A stretch of DNA of 64,000 nucleotides from NCBI RefSeq assembly GCF_002094855.1, contig NZ_ARYN01000013.1, positions 1-64,000 on the forward strand, given 5' to 3'. Shown piece after piece: positions 42,101 through 51,835 of the stretch. The notes under the pieces are model-generated. The model made no database searches and had not been told where the DNA came from. It was given only the letters and a program-made list of their open reading frames with translations. The DNA is from Zunongwangia atlantica 22II14-10F7 (GTDB taxonomy: Bacteria; Bacteroidota; Bacteroidia; Flavobacteriales; Flavobacteriaceae). How positions within the stretch are numbered: position 1 is the stretch's first letter; each line of letters begins with the position of its first letter. The position numbers and the translations under genes were made by a program.

Positions 42101-44890
42101 ATGAATAAATTTTTAGTACTTATTGCATTTTTACTTACTACTATAGTAAATGCACAAGAAACAACAGGTTCTATCGCAGGAAAGCTTACCGATCGCGAGA
42201 TGAACGGCGAACCATTACCGTTTGCCAATGTAACAATTAAAGGAACTTCTAAAGGAACAACATCAGATTACGATGGTCTTTATGTACTGGACAAAATTGA
42301 ACCAGGAACATATACCGTTGTGTTTAGTTTTATAGGATACGAGACTTTAGAAATACCAAATGTACAGGTTGTTGCAGATAAAATTACTGAAATCAACACA
42401 GATCTAGGAGCCAGTGCAGCATCTTTAGATGAAGTTGTAATTACTACAGTTTCCAGAAGAGATAGTGAAGTTGCTTTATTACTAGAGCAAAAAGGAGCTA
42501 TAGACATTAAAGAAAGTATCGGAGCTCAGGAATTAGCTAAACTAGGAGTTTCTGATGCCGGAACCGCAACTACAAAAATATCTGGGGTAACAAGTAGTGA
42601 AGCCTCTGGAGATATCTTTGTAAGAGGACTTGGAGATCGTTACTTATATTCTACTTTAAACGGCTTACCAATTCCTTCAGATGACGTAGAAAGAAAAAAT
42701 ATTGATTTAGGACTTTTTTCGACAAGAGTTTTAAACAGTATTGCGATTAGCAAAACATACTCTGCTAATACCTCTGCAGATCAGGCTTCAGGTAATGTAG
42801 ATATTAGCACCAGAACTTTAAGAGGATCTGAAGAATTAAATGCAGGACTTCGTGTTGGAGTTAATACTAATGTAACCGGACAATTCGATTCATTTAAAGT
42901 ATCACCAAACCAAAGTGATGCTACACTTGGGTTTTACAGCCAATCAATCCCTGTTGGACAGGCTATTGAATATCAAAGCTGGAATACACAAACTGCAGAT
43001 CTACCGGTAAACAGAAGATTTGCACTTACAGCAGGTAAGAAATTTGGTGATAAATTCAAATTATTATTTACTGGTTCTATCTCTTCTAAATTTGAACATA
43101 GAAAAGGTATTTTTAGAGAATATAGAAGTAACCAACTTTACGACTATTTCTCTGACGTAGAAAATTTTGAAAAAACAGATAACACTACAGCGCTGCTAGA
43201 TGCTACTTACGAGATTAATGATGATCACGAAGTAAAAGCTACCAGTTTATTTATAAACAAACTTACAGACCAGGTATACGAAAGTGGGCGCAATGGTGAA
43301 GGTGTAATCTTCGAAGAAACAGCTCCTGCAGAAGGTCTTAACCAGTTTGTTAGAGATCAAAATATTAAGCAAACAAGAATCCTGATTAATCAACTTCACG
43401 GTAAACATCGTTTTTTCGAGAATAACGAATTAGATTGGGGTGTTGGTCTAAACCTTGTAAATGCAGATGAGCCAAATCGTATTCGTAACGAAGTAAACTA
43501 TGATGGTGAAGACTTTGTTCAATTAGGAAGAACAGGTGGTTTCCAACAACGTAAATCTGGACAAAAAATCGAGGATGTAGAGTTTAATGCTTTTGCTGAA
43601 GACCAGATTACTTTTGCTGAAAATGATAGCTTAAACCAAAATGTATATTTACAGGTTGGTGGTAACTTTAGAAATAAGGATCGTGATTTCCAGTCAAAAT
43701 TTTACGGAGTTGAAGAAGATGGTTTAAACACCGTAAACCCTATTTCTATTGATGATTTTTCAAATGTATTTACTCCAGACAATTTTGATAATGGTGATGT
43801 AAGTCGTAACAACTTACCTACAGATCGATATGTTGCCAACCTAACTTCTTACGGCGGTTTTGCTACCTTCAATTATGGTAAAGGAAAATGGAATGTAAAC
43901 TTAGGTGCAAGATTCCAAAGAGATGAACTTGATGTTAGATTTAGAGTAAACAACTATCCTTCTACAAGACCTCAATATTCTATAAAAGAATACGACAATA
44001 TTTACCCTAGCTTAAATGTAAAGTTTTCTCCTAGCGAAAATTCTAATATTAGACTTGCTGCCAGTAAAACAATTACTTTACCAGAGTTTAAAGAAATTGC
44101 TCCTTTCGAGTATGTATCTCAAACAGGACAGGTTACACGTGGTAATCCTAACCTGGATGCTTCTACAAACTATAATTTAGATTTAAAATACGAATTCTTC
44201 CCAAGCAATGGGCAGCTAGTTTCGTTAACCGGATTCTACAAAAAGATAGAAGACCCTATTAACAAAGTTCAGGATAGAGGTGCTGCCGGAGTATTTAGTT
44301 ACTTTAACGCTGGTGAGGAAGCAAATATCTACGGAATTGAACTAGAAACCAGAGTTGACATTATTGATTCTGAAGATGAAAATGCTATCGATTTTGGAGT
44401 TGGTTTTAATGCTTCTAGAATGTGGCACAAACAAGATCTTAAAGACGTTTATGAAGATGGTACTTTTATTAGAACTTTCCAATACAACAACAAAACCGAA
44501 GTAGGCTTACAAGGAGCGTCAGATTGGATTTTTAATGGATCCTTAAACTTTTCAACCGAAAATTCAGATAGAGCATTTAGAGGGTCTATCGTAGCAAATT
44601 ACCAGTCTGATAAGATTTATGCCCTAGGTGCTCCTGAAGTTCAAACACAAACAGATGTTTTCTATAACGACGAGATTGTAGAAAAAGGATTTGTGACTTT
44701 AGATGCCATAATCAGTAAAAACTTTGGAGAAAACTGGTCAGTTCAATTTAGAGGACAAAACCTTTTAAATCCAGAAATAGAAAGATACCAGGCTGTTCGC
44801 CCTAGTACCACCGGAATTGAAGCCGATCAAACAGTAAGATCGTATTCTCGTGGGGCAGTTTTAAGCCTTGGTGTAGGATATTCATTCTAA
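42101..44890 (+). CDS. TonB-dependent outer-membrane receptor, non-SusC type
   Basis: 929-residue receptor with signal peptide (about 1-18), carboxypeptidase-like domain (ITDREMNGEPLPFANV region, about 20-110), plug with DIFVRGLGDRYLYSTLNGLPIP and SADQASGNVDISTRTL, then a barrel ending in LSLGVGYSF. It lacks the SusC signature and has no SusD partner; such receptors usually move small ligands. It is divergent from PhoB/PhoR-like genes, with Pho-box-like repeats in its promoter. The next gene, a surface lipoprotein, starts 52 bases later and is probably co-transcribed. Confidence 0.9.
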   Translation: MNKFLVLIAFLLTTIVNAQETTGSIAGKLTDREMNGEPLPFANVTIKGTSKGTTSDYDGLYVLDKIEPGTYTVVFSFIGYETLEIPNVQVVADKITEINTDLGASAASLDEVVITTVSRRDSEVALLLEQKGAIDIKESIGAQELAKLGVSDAGTATTKISGVTSSEASGDIFVRGLGDRYLYSTLNGLPIPSDDVERKNIDLGLFSTRVLNSIAISKTYSANTSADQASGNVDISTRTLRGSEELNAGLRVGVNTNVTGQFDSFKVSPNQSDATLGFYSQSIPVGQAIEYQSWNTQTADLPVNRRFALTAGKKFGDKFKLLFTGSISSKFEHRKGIFREYRSNQLYDYFSDVENFEKTDNTTALLDATYEINDDHEVKATSLFINKLTDQVYESGRNGEGVIFEETAPAEGLNQFVRDQNIKQTRILINQLHGKHRFFENNELDWGVGLNLVNADEPNRIRNEVNYDGEDFVQLGRTGGFQQRKSGQKIEDVEFNAFAEDQITFAENDSLNQNVYLQVGGNFRNKDRDFQSKFYGVEEDGLNTVNPISIDDFSNVFTPDNFDNGDVSRNNLPTDRYVANLTSYGGFATFNYGKGKWNVNLGARFQRDELDVRFRVNNYPSTRPQYSIKEYDNIYPSLNVKFSPSENSNIRLAASKTITLPEFKEIAPFEYVSQTGQVTRGNPNLDASTNYNLDLKYEFFPSNGQLVSLTGFYKKIEDPINKVQDRGAAGVFSYFNAGEEANIYGIELETRVDIIDSEDENAIDFGVGFNASRMWHKQDLKDVYEDGTFIRTFQYNNKTEVGLQGASDWIFNGSLNFSTENSDRAFRGSIVANYQSDKIYALGAPEVQTQTDVFYNDEIVEKGFVTLDAIISKNFGENWSVQFRGQNLLNPEIERYQAVRPSTTGIEADQTVRSYSRGAVLSLGVGYSF

Positions 44891-44942
44891 TAAATGACAT
44901 AAAAATTAACTAAAACTCAAATTAGAAATTAATTAAACACTT

Positions 44943-46928
44943 ATGAAAAACAAAACTAAAAATTTGTATCTAGTATTGTTTGCAATGTTTGCTTTAGGAA
45001 TTACAAGCTGTAGCAATAACGACGATTTTCCACTAGATGACGACGGAGGTGAAAACCCTGAAGAACTAGACCCTTCTAACTGGCAGGGAACAATCGAAGA
45101 TGATTTAACATTAGATGCAACTGAAACATATAATTTAAGCGGAGTAATTTCTGTTGAGGCTGGAGCAACTCTTACCATACCGGCAGGAACTCAAATCGTA
45201 GCAGATACTGATGATGACGATGATTCTTCAACTAACGTTTATATCGTTGTTCAGCAAGGAGCTATGATAGATATCCAGGGAACTTCTTCTGCTCCTGTTG
45301 TTATGAGTGCTGCAAGTGGTAACTCTGGTAGCTGGGGAGGTCTTATAATCGCTGGTAATGCTGTTACTACAGAAGGACCAAACTCTGTAGCAGAAGTTGG
45401 TGGTATTGTTTACGGTGGTAGCAATGCTGAAGACAACTCTGGTTCTATTAATTACTTAGTGATCGAAGATGCTGGTGCTCAAATTAACTCTGAGTCTCAG
45501 TTTAACGGTCTTTCACTTTACGCTGTAGGTTCAGCAACTACAATTAACAACGTTGCTATTAACAATGGAGCTGATGATGGTGTAGAATTCTTTGGTGGAT
45601 CTGTTAGTGCAACTAATCTTTACTTAGAAAATAACGAAGATGACGCTGTAGACTGGACTGAAGGTTGGGACGGTGGCGTAGAGAATGTGTATGTACTTCA
45701 CACTATCGAGAATTTCTCTACTGCAATCGAGGCTGATGGTCAAAACAATATGCCAACAATTACAAACTTTACTGCCGTTTCTACAACTGGAGGAATTGCT
45801 TTACAGTTTAAAGCATTATCTGGTGCTACAATTACTGGTTTATCTTTAAGTGGTTATGATACTACTGTAGATATTACTGAAACAGGAAGAACTGATCTTT
45901 CAGGAATTCAAATTGAAGGTGCAGATGCAGATGCAGACCTAGATTATAACGCTGAAGCTACTGTAGACGCTACAATGTTCGACTGGGTTGGAAATCGCGC
46001 TAATGTTGCTGTTTTACCAGGAACTATTGACAGTGACATGTCTTTAAATGCTTCTACAATGTACGTTATCAACGGAGTTGTTTCTGTTGAAAACGAAGCA
46101 ACTTTAACTATTCCTGCAGGAACGCATATTACTGCAAGAACAGATGAAGATACAGATGGAACAAGTGTTTACATCGTAGTACAAAGAAATGCTATGATCG
46201 ACATCCAGGGAACTGCTGAAAATCCAGTTGTTATGAACTCTACTTCTGGTAGCGCTGGTAGCTGGGGCGGACTTGTAATCGCAGGGAACGCAGTGTCTAC
46301 AGATGGTGTTAACTTAATTGCCGAAGTTGGAGGTATTGTTTACGGTGGTGATGACCCTACAGATGATTCGGGCTCTATTTCTTACCTTATTTTATCTGAT
46401 GCGGGAGCTTCAATTAATGCTGAATCTCAATACAACGGTCTTTCTTTATACACTGTTGGTTCTGGTACAACTATCGATAACGTAGCTATCTTAAACGGTG
46501 CAGATGACGGAGTTGAATTTTTTGGAGGATCTGTATTCGCTACAAATCTTTACTTAGAAAACAACGAAGATGATGCTGTAGACTGGACTGAAGGATGGGA
46601 CGGTGGTGTAGAGAACGTTTATGTTTCTCACACAATCGAAAACTTCTCTACGGCTATCGAAGCTGATGGGCCAAACAATATGCCTACAATTAAAAACTTT
46701 ACTGCCGTTTCTACAACTGGAGGAATTGCTTTACAGTTTAAAAAACAATCTGGAGCGGTAATCGAAGGATTATCATTAAGTGGTTATGCAACTATTATCG
46801 ATCTTACTGAAGATGGTAGAACTTTAGCTGCTACAGATATTACAATAGAAGGTGTTGTTGCAGATTTAAATGCTGCTTACGATGCTGCTGCTACTGTAGA
46901 CGTATCAATCTTTGATTGGGCTATGTAA
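44943..46928 (+). CDS. Surface lipoprotein with a duplicated beta-helix-like domain
   Basis: 661-residue lipoprotein. The lipobox ends at Cys23 (ITSC) and the next residues SNNDDF match the acidic surface-export signal of Flavobacteria, so exposure outside the cell is likely. Two halves, about residues 48-352 and 355-660, repeat the same domain: ISVEAGATLTIPAGTQI, SAGSWGGLIIAGNAV, EVGGIVYGG, DDGVEFFGGSV, and IENFSTAIEADG occur in both. The G- and N-rich short strands suggest a right-handed beta helix, and Asp clusters may bind calcium. The two copies remain nearly identical over long DNA stretches at a distance of 930 bases. No catalytic motif is recognised. It follows the TonB receptor and precedes a terminator. 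Confidence 0.8.
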   Translation: MKNKTKNLYLVLFAMFALGITSCSNNDDFPLDDDGGENPEELDPSNWQGTIEDDLTLDATETYNLSGVISVEAGATLTIPAGTQIVADTDDDDDSSTNVYIVVQQGAMIDIQGTSSAPVVMSAASGNSGSWGGLIIAGNAVTTEGPNSVAEVGGIVYGGSNAEDNSGSINYLVIEDAGAQINSESQFNGLSLYAVGSATTINNVAINNGADDGVEFFGGSVSATNLYLENNEDDAVDWTEGWDGGVENVYVLHTIENFSTAIEADGQNNMPTITNFTAVSTTGGIALQFKALSGATITGLSLSGYDTTVDITETGRTDLSGIQIEGADADADLDYNAEATVDATMFDWVGNRANVAVLPGTIDSDMSLNASTMYVINGVVSVENEATLTIPAGTHITARTDEDTDGTSVYIVVQRNAMIDIQGTAENPVVMNSTSGSAGSWGGLVIAGNAVSTDGVNLIAEVGGIVYGGDDPTDDSGSISYLILSDAGASINAESQYNGLSLYTVGSGTTIDNVAILNGADDGVEFFGGSVFATNLYLENNEDDAVDWTEGWDGGVENVYVSHTIENFSTAIEADGPNNMPTIKNFTAVSTTGGIALQFKKQSGAVIEGLSLSGYATIIDLTEDGRTLAATDITIEGVVADLNAAYDAAATVDVSIFDWAM

Positions 46929-46949
46929 TCAACATAGAATATAAATTAG

Positions 46950-46977
46950 AAAAAGGGCTGCAATTGCAGCCCTTTTT
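46950..46977 (+). terminator. Terminator after the duplicated lipoprotein gene
   Basis: AAAAAGGGCTGCAATTGCAGCCC-type perfect palindrome (46950-46977) followed by T tract, 22 bases after the stop. Confidence 0.9.
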
Positions 46978-47058
46978 TATTCCTAATCTGTTAAAAATAA
47001 CCTAAATACATTTTATCGAATTAAGCAAATTTTAGGTATGATTTTTGATTTTTTATTG

Positions 47059-47066
47059 TAAGTTTG
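47059..47066 (+). promoter_or_regulatory. -7 element upstream of the T9SS-tail gene
   Basis: TAAGTTTG matches TAnnTTTG exactly; transcription would begin about 15 bases before the ATG. It shows that this gene has its own promoter after the terminator at 46950. Confidence 0.5.
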
Positions 47067-47086
47067 CAATAACCGACTAAGAAAGC

Positions 47087-47431
47087 ATGAAACAAAATTA
47101 TCTCTACAGTCTTATTTTGGGATTATTTTTACTGGTAGCTGCTCCTGCAACTGCTCAGGATGCTGATACGCGCATGCCAAAGAAAACAACTACAGAAACT
47201 ATAGAAGGTCTTAGTCTTTATCCAAACCCAGTCTCTGGAGATAAAATTTACATTACAAGCACTAAAAATCTAGAAAAAGAGATCGAAATCTATAACGTTC
47301 TTGGAAAAGCCATTAAGAAAACTAAACTTCGTGGTAAAGAATTAGATATATCTTCGCTTGTTGCCGGTATTTACATCGTAAAAATAAAAGAGCAAAACGA
47401 GATCGCTACTCGTAAGCTTGTCGTTAAATGA
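47087..47431 (+). CDS. Mini-protein consisting of signal peptide plus T9SS type A sorting domain
   Basis: 114 residues: a Sec signal (about 1-23, ending PATAQ), a linker of only about 17 residues, then a C-terminal domain with the T9SS type A pattern: LSLYPNPVSGDKIYI, then EIEIYNVLGKAIKKTKL, ELDISSLVAGIYIVKI, and the terminal KLVVK. In normal cargo this domain sits behind a large passenger and is cut off by PorU; here there is almost no passenger. It may be a short secreted peptide, a modulator of the secretion machine or a decayed gene. Coding quality looks intact. Confidence 0.85.
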   Translation: MKQNYLYSLILGLFLLVAAPATAQDADTRMPKKTTTETIEGLSLYPNPVSGDKIYITSTKNLEKEIEIYNVLGKAIKKTKLRGKELDISSLVAGIYIVKIKEQNEIATRKLVVK

Positions 47432-47635
47432 AGAGGAGAGGCTTCGGCCCACGTCGATCATTATAAAGACAATATTCGCTATTATTCACATTAATTATTC
47501 CTGAAGATTTTATTCTTTTTAACTTTGCTCAAAATACCTTTTGCAAACCATAAGGCATTTGTTACAAAATTATTTTTCATTTCGAGATAAACTCTGGAAC
47601 ATTTAATCTCGATTATCCTGTAAAAATTGCAGACA

Positions 47636-48622
47636 ATGCAGCAAAGCAAAATTTTTGATATTGAATCTGAAGATGATTTTTTAAAAATTAGTCTCGAAAT
47701 CTTCCAATATCAATTTCAGAATAATAAAGTTTATCAGCGCTTTTGCCAACTCTTAAAGAAAACTCCAAAAAACGTTTCTCAACTAAGCGATATTCCATTT
47801 CTGCCAATCGAGTTTTTTAAAACTCATCATATTATTGCTGAAGATAATGAAATTAAACCTGCTGAAATCACTTTTACCAGCAGCGGAACCACCGGAAGCA
47901 CTACAAGCAAGCATTTTGTAACCAATTTGGGCATTTACAAGGATAGTTTCAACAAAGCTTTTGAGCAATTTTATGGTCCGGCTGAAGACCTATGCATTTT
48001 AGCACTACTTCCATCCTATTTAGAACGCGAAGGTTCTTCTTTGATTTATATGGTAGAGCATCTTATTCAAAAAAGTGATCAAAAAGAAAGTGGCTTCTAT
48101 TTAAACAATCTTGATGAACTGAAAGAAACCTTATTAAAACTCGATAAAAGCGGAAAAAAGGTCCTCTTGATCGGTGTTTCTTTTGCGCTTTTAGACCTTA
48201 TCGAAAATCATCAATTTCAGCTAAAAAACACTATAATCATGGAAACCGGCGGAATGAAAGGTCGCCGCAAGGAAATGATAAGAGAAGAACTACACAGTAT
48301 ACTTTCTAAGGGCTTCGGAGTTTCTACAATTCATAGTGAATATGGCATGACAGAGTTGCTATCACAAGCCTATTCTAAAGGAAATGGGGTGTTTGATTGT
48401 CCACCTTGGATGAAGATCTTAATTAGAGATCCTGAAGATGCTTTTACTTCAGTTAAAAAAGGAAAAACCGGCGGGATAAATGTAATCGATCTGGCCAATA
48501 TCAACTCCTGTTCATTTATTGCCACCCAGGATCTTGGGAAAATTAATAAAGACAATTCTATAGAAATTCTTGGAAGATTCGACAACAGCGATATTCGCGG
48601 TTGCAACCTTATGGTTTTATAA
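47636..48622 (+). CDS. LuxE/acyl-protein synthetase-like protein
   Basis: 328-residue ANL-superfamily-like enzyme of the LuxE/PaaK-like group. The phosphate-binding loop is EITFTSSGTTGSTTSKH, with VSTIHSEYGMTELLSQ as the A5-like motif and TQDLGKI near the end. Members activate acyl groups and pass them to a protein or small molecule. No LuxC/LuxD reductase or acyl carrier gene is adjacent, so this is not a bioluminescence set. The start is the ATG at 47636 (MQQSKIF); a TTG three codons earlier is less likely. It stands alone. The acyl substrate is unknown. Confidence 0.78.
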   Translation: MQQSKIFDIESEDDFLKISLEIFQYQFQNNKVYQRFCQLLKKTPKNVSQLSDIPFLPIEFFKTHHIIAEDNEIKPAEITFTSSGTTGSTTSKHFVTNLGIYKDSFNKAFEQFYGPAEDLCILALLPSYLEREGSSLIYMVEHLIQKSDQKESGFYLNNLDELKETLLKLDKSGKKVLLIGVSFALLDLIENHQFQLKNTIIMETGGMKGRRKEMIREELHSILSKGFGVSTIHSEYGMTELLSQAYSKGNGVFDCPPWMKILIRDPEDAFTSVKKGKTGGINVIDLANINSCSFIATQDLGKINKDNSIEILGRFDNSDIRGCNLMVL

Positions 48623-48771
48623 TTTCAGCCTTTCTTTAAACGAGTGTTATTTTTATCAAAAAGCTGTAAGCACACTGAAAGATAACCGACTAATTTTTCA
48701 CAGAATAGGAGAAGTCAAATGTATTCTGTAGCTAAGTGAAATTTTTTCATATTAGATTGGTTAGTTAGTTG

Positions 48772-48802
48772 AATCCCCTCTTGATAAATTCAGGAGGGGA
48801 TT
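48772..48802. terminator. Terminator hairpin 150 bases past the LuxE-like gene
   Basis: AATCCCCTC pairs with GAGGGGATT around a 13-base loop, followed by T4 on the plus strand. Because it is so far from the stop at 48622 it may end a longer 3' UTR or a small RNA. Confidence 0.65.
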
Positions 48803-48881
48803 TTTAATATATAACTTTAGGCAACCACTAATATTAAAATTTCCGATACAAATATCAGATAAACTAAGTCTTTTTAAAGGA

Positions 48882-50177
48882 CTAAGCCACTACTATTATA
48901 TAAGTATTCTTTTTCCCTTTATTTAAGATCACATACTTATCATTAATAAGATCGTTAACGCCAATAGTATAATCTTCTGTAACCTTTTCTTTATTTACTG
49001 AAACCGAATTTTCTTTTAAGGCTCTTCTTGCCTCACCATTAGATTTTAAAAAATCGGTTTTAGCAGCTAAAGCACCAATCATATCTAAACCAGCTTCAAC
49101 ATCTGCTCTAGAAACCTCAGCTTGCGGCACACCCTCAAAAACATCTAAAAACGTAGCTTCATTTAAAGATTTTAGATCTTCAGCAGTACTTTTCCCGAAT
49201 AAAACTTCAGAAGCTTTTACAGCATTATTATAATCATCTTCAGAATGCACCATTACCGTAACCTCTTTCGCCAATACTCTTTGTAATTCTCTCAAATGAG
49301 GTGCTTCCTGATGCTTTGCAATAAGCGCTGTAATCTCTTCTTTACTTAAAAATGTAAAGATTTTGATATATTTTTCAGCATCGGCATCACTGGTATTTAA
49401 CCAGTACTGGTAAAATTTATAAGGCGAAGTTCTATTGGCATCTAACCAGATATTTCCACCTTCGGTCTTACCAAATTTTGTTCCATCAGCCTTCGTAATT
49501 AATGGGCAGGTAATTGCATAACCTTTACCATCGCCAATTCTACGAATCATTTCGGTTCCGGTAGTAATATTTCCCCACTGGTCGCTACCTCCCATTTGCA
49601 AAGTACATTTATGCTCTCTAAACAAATGAAGAAAATCGTAACCCTGCACTAACTGGTAAGTAAATTCAGTAAAAGACATCCCTTCAGATGCATCTGAAGA
49701 TAAACGCTTTTTAACCGAATCTTTAGCCATCATATAGTTTACACTAATATGCTTCCCAACGTCACGAATAAATCCAAGAAAAGAAAAATCCTTCATCCAG
49801 TCGTAGTTATTCACTAAAACGGCAGTATTATCTTCAGCTCCTTCAAAATCCAAAAATCTTGAAAGCTGCTCTTTTATTGAATTTTCGTTATGTCTTAAAG
49901 TAGCTTCATCTAACAAATTACGCTCTGCAGATTTCCCTGATGGATCTCCAATCATTCCCGTTGCACCACCAACCAATGCATAAGGTTTGTGCCCTGCTAA
50001 CTGAAAATGACGTAGCATCATTACGCCAACCAGGTGACCAATATGCAAAGAATCTGCCGTTGGATCTATCCCAACATAAGCAGCACGCATTTCTTCGTTT
50101 AGATGTTCTTCTGTGCCCGGCATCACATCGTGAATCATCCCGCGCCAGGTAAGCTCTTCAACAAAATTTTTGTTCAT
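48882..50177 (-). CDS. tyrS: Tyrosine-tRNA ligase
   Basis: Class Ic synthetase, 431 residues. The HIGH motif is in [16 protein letters not shown] and the KMSKS-equivalent is KFGKTEGG, typical of TyrS. The C-terminal S4-like RNA-binding domain is short and present ([33 protein letters not shown]). I use ATG 50177 ([13 protein letters not shown]), the family start; a longer frame extends to 50258 but has no supporting sequence. It is divergent from the epimerase gene, sharing about 80 bases of control region. Confidence 0.95.
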   Translation of the reverse strand: MNKNFVEELTWRGMIHDVMPGTEEHLNEEMRAAYVGIDPTADSLHIGHLVGVMMLRHFQLAGHKPYALVGGATGMIGDPSGKSAERNLLDEATLRHNENSIKEQLSRFLDFEGAEDNTAVLVNNYDWMKDFSFLGFIRDVGKHISVNYMMAKDSVKKRLSSDASEGMSFTEFTYQLVQGYDFLHLFREHKCTLQMGGSDQWGNITTGTEMIRRIGDGKGYAITCPLITKADGTKFGKTEGGNIWLDANRTSPYKFYQYWLNTSDADAEKYIKIFTFLSKEEITALIAKHQEAPHLRELQRVLAKEVTVMVHSEDDYNNAVKASEVLFGKSTAEDLKSLNEATFLDVFEGVPQAEVSRADVEAGLDMIGALAAKTDFLKSNGEARRALKENSVSVNKEKVTEDYTIGVNDLINDKYVILNKGKKNTYIIVVA

Positions 50178-50258
50178 AATTAACAATTTGTTCTTAAAAC
50201 AGCTGTAAAGATACCATTTACTCTTATTTTTCCTAAGTGCTTTAGCTATATTTACCAC

Positions 50259-51296
50259 ATGATTTTAGTTACAGGTGGTACCGGTTTAGTAGGCGCTCAT
50301 TTACTTTTAAAACTGGCAGAACAAAGAAATAAGATAAGAGCGATTTATCGACCAGAAAGTGATTTGCATAAAACCTTAGAAGTTTTTTCGTATTATCACT
50401 CTAAAGATGAAGCTGAACGCCTTTTTAAACGAATAGAATGGGTTATTGCTGAAATTACAGATGTACCTCAGCTTAACGAAGCTTTTCAGGAAATCACTCA
50501 GGTTTATCATTGCGCCTCTTTGGTTTCTTTTAATCCTAAAGACGAAAAAGCACTTCGAAAAATTAATATTGAAGGAACTGCCAATATCGTAAACCTATGC
50601 ATTGCCAATAAGATTGAGAAACTTTGCTATGTAAGTAGCATCGCAAGCTTAGGTAAGCCAATCATAAAATCTGAACCTACTACTGAAACGACCAATTGGA
50701 ATCCTGAAGCAAATAATAGCGATTATGCCATCTCTAAATATGGTGCTGAAATTGAAGTTTGGCGCGCCTCACAGGAAGGTGTAAAAGTAATTATTGTAAA
50801 TCCCGGAGTGATTATTGGCCCTGGTTTTTGGAATAAAGGAAGCGGACAATTATTTACTCGTATCCACAAAGGATTAAACTATCATTTTCCTAAAGTAACC
50901 GGTTTTGTTGGCGTAAAAGATGTTGTAAACGCTATGCTACAACTTATGTCTTCTGAAATTTATAACGAAGGCTTTATTTTGGTTTCTGAAAATCTTAGCT
51001 TCAGAGAAGTTTTAGAATCTACCGCTGAAAATATAAACAAACCAAAACCCCAAAAAGCTTTAAAGAAATGGATGATTTCTATTGGTTGGTTTATACAAAA
51101 AATAGCATCATTTTTTGGCTATAATCCTAGTATAACTAAAAGTGACATCTCAGGAATTTTCCAAAAATCGATTTATGATAACTCGAAAATAAAAAAGGAA
51201 TTAAACTTTAAATTTACACCGGTTAGAAAGGTAATTGCAGAAACAGGAAAGCTTTTTCTAAAGGATTTAGACAGAAAAGAAAGTGCAAAAATTTAG
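50259..51296 (+). CDS. NAD(P)-dependent epimerase/dehydratase family protein
   Basis: 345-residue extended short-chain dehydrogenase. The NAD(P) Rossmann loop is [13 protein letters not shown], the catalytic pair is YAISK (Tyr and Lys), and the Ser/Thr is in VSSIASLG. The remaining sequence resembles dihydroflavonol-4-reductase-like members that act on many substrates. Its 3' end overlaps the convergent DUF4296 gene stop (51293) by four bases. A specific reaction cannot be given. Confidence 0.87.
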   Translation: MILVTGGTGLVGAHLLLKLAEQRNKIRAIYRPESDLHKTLEVFSYYHSKDEAERLFKRIEWVIAEITDVPQLNEAFQEITQVYHCASLVSFNPKDEKALRKINIEGTANIVNLCIANKIEKLCYVSSIASLGKPIIKSEPTTETTNWNPEANNSDYAISKYGAEIEVWRASQEGVKVIIVNPGVIIGPGFWNKGSGQLFTRIHKGLNYHFPKVTGFVGVKDVVNAMLQLMSSEIYNEGFILVSENLSFREVLESTAENINKPKPQKALKKWMISIGWFIQKIASFFGYNPSITKSDISGIFQKSIYDNSKIKKELNFKFTPVRKVIAETGKLFLKDLDRKESAKI

Positions 51297-51835
51297 TTTT
51301 CCTTCCCCTTTAAGGAATCTAAAACCTTACTATCTTGCTTTAAACTATCCAGTAGTTTCTTTCCTTCTATAGAAACTGAATCTATCTTAGTACTATCCAC
51401 TTCAAGAGAATTTAACTGCTTTTTAAACTCTGGGCGAGACTTTTCTCTTTTAGCTTTATTGATAGAATCTTTTACTCGATTTTCTTCAGCAATTAATTCG
51501 TCAAAGTGAGTTTTTAATGACTGTAGCGAGTCTTTAACCTTGTCAAAAACTCGCTCGTAATCATCATATTTTTCAGTATAATAAGCATTGCTTTTTTCAA
51601 ACTGAACACTATCTATAGCAAACTTATCATAGATATACTGGTCTGGTTTTATACCAGTTTGCTCCAACATTATTTTATTATAGTTTCTGGCAGCATTTAC
51701 TATTGCCATTTCGGTAAGAATATCTACCATCTTATCCTCTGGAATAAGATTTTTAGGCTTGCCCATATGATTTACATCCTGGCAGGAAAGCCCAATAAAA
51801 ACTATAAAAATAATGCTGTATTTAACCAATTTCAT
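51293..51835 (-). CDS. DUF4296 lipoprotein
   Basis: 180-residue lipoprotein recognised as DUF4296. The signal has a lipobox ending IGLSC, and the domain begins PEDKMVDILTEMAIVNAARNYN. The C-terminal half is a charged coiled coil (Lys, Glu, Asp and Ser rich; VKDSINKAKREK). Function unknown. Its first codon touches the dihydroorotase stop (51835), so it is the last gene of the DPM1-dihydroorotase-DUF4296 operon, a Bacteroidota-typical order. Confidence 0.85.
   Translation of the reverse strand: MKLVKYSIIFIVFIGLSCQDVNHMGKPKNLIPEDKMVDILTEMAIVNAARNYNKIMLEQTGIKPDQYIYDKFAIDSVQFEKSNAYYTEKYDDYERVFDKVKDSLQSLKTHFDELIAEENRVKDSINKAKREKSRPEFKKQLNSLEVDSTKIDSVSIEGKKLLDSLKQDSKVLDSLKGKEN

Noticed and set aside
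44943-46928. Assembly artefact for the duplicated gene
   Set aside because: The copies differ at many codons and the reading frame is intact throughout, so a true tandem domain is more likely.
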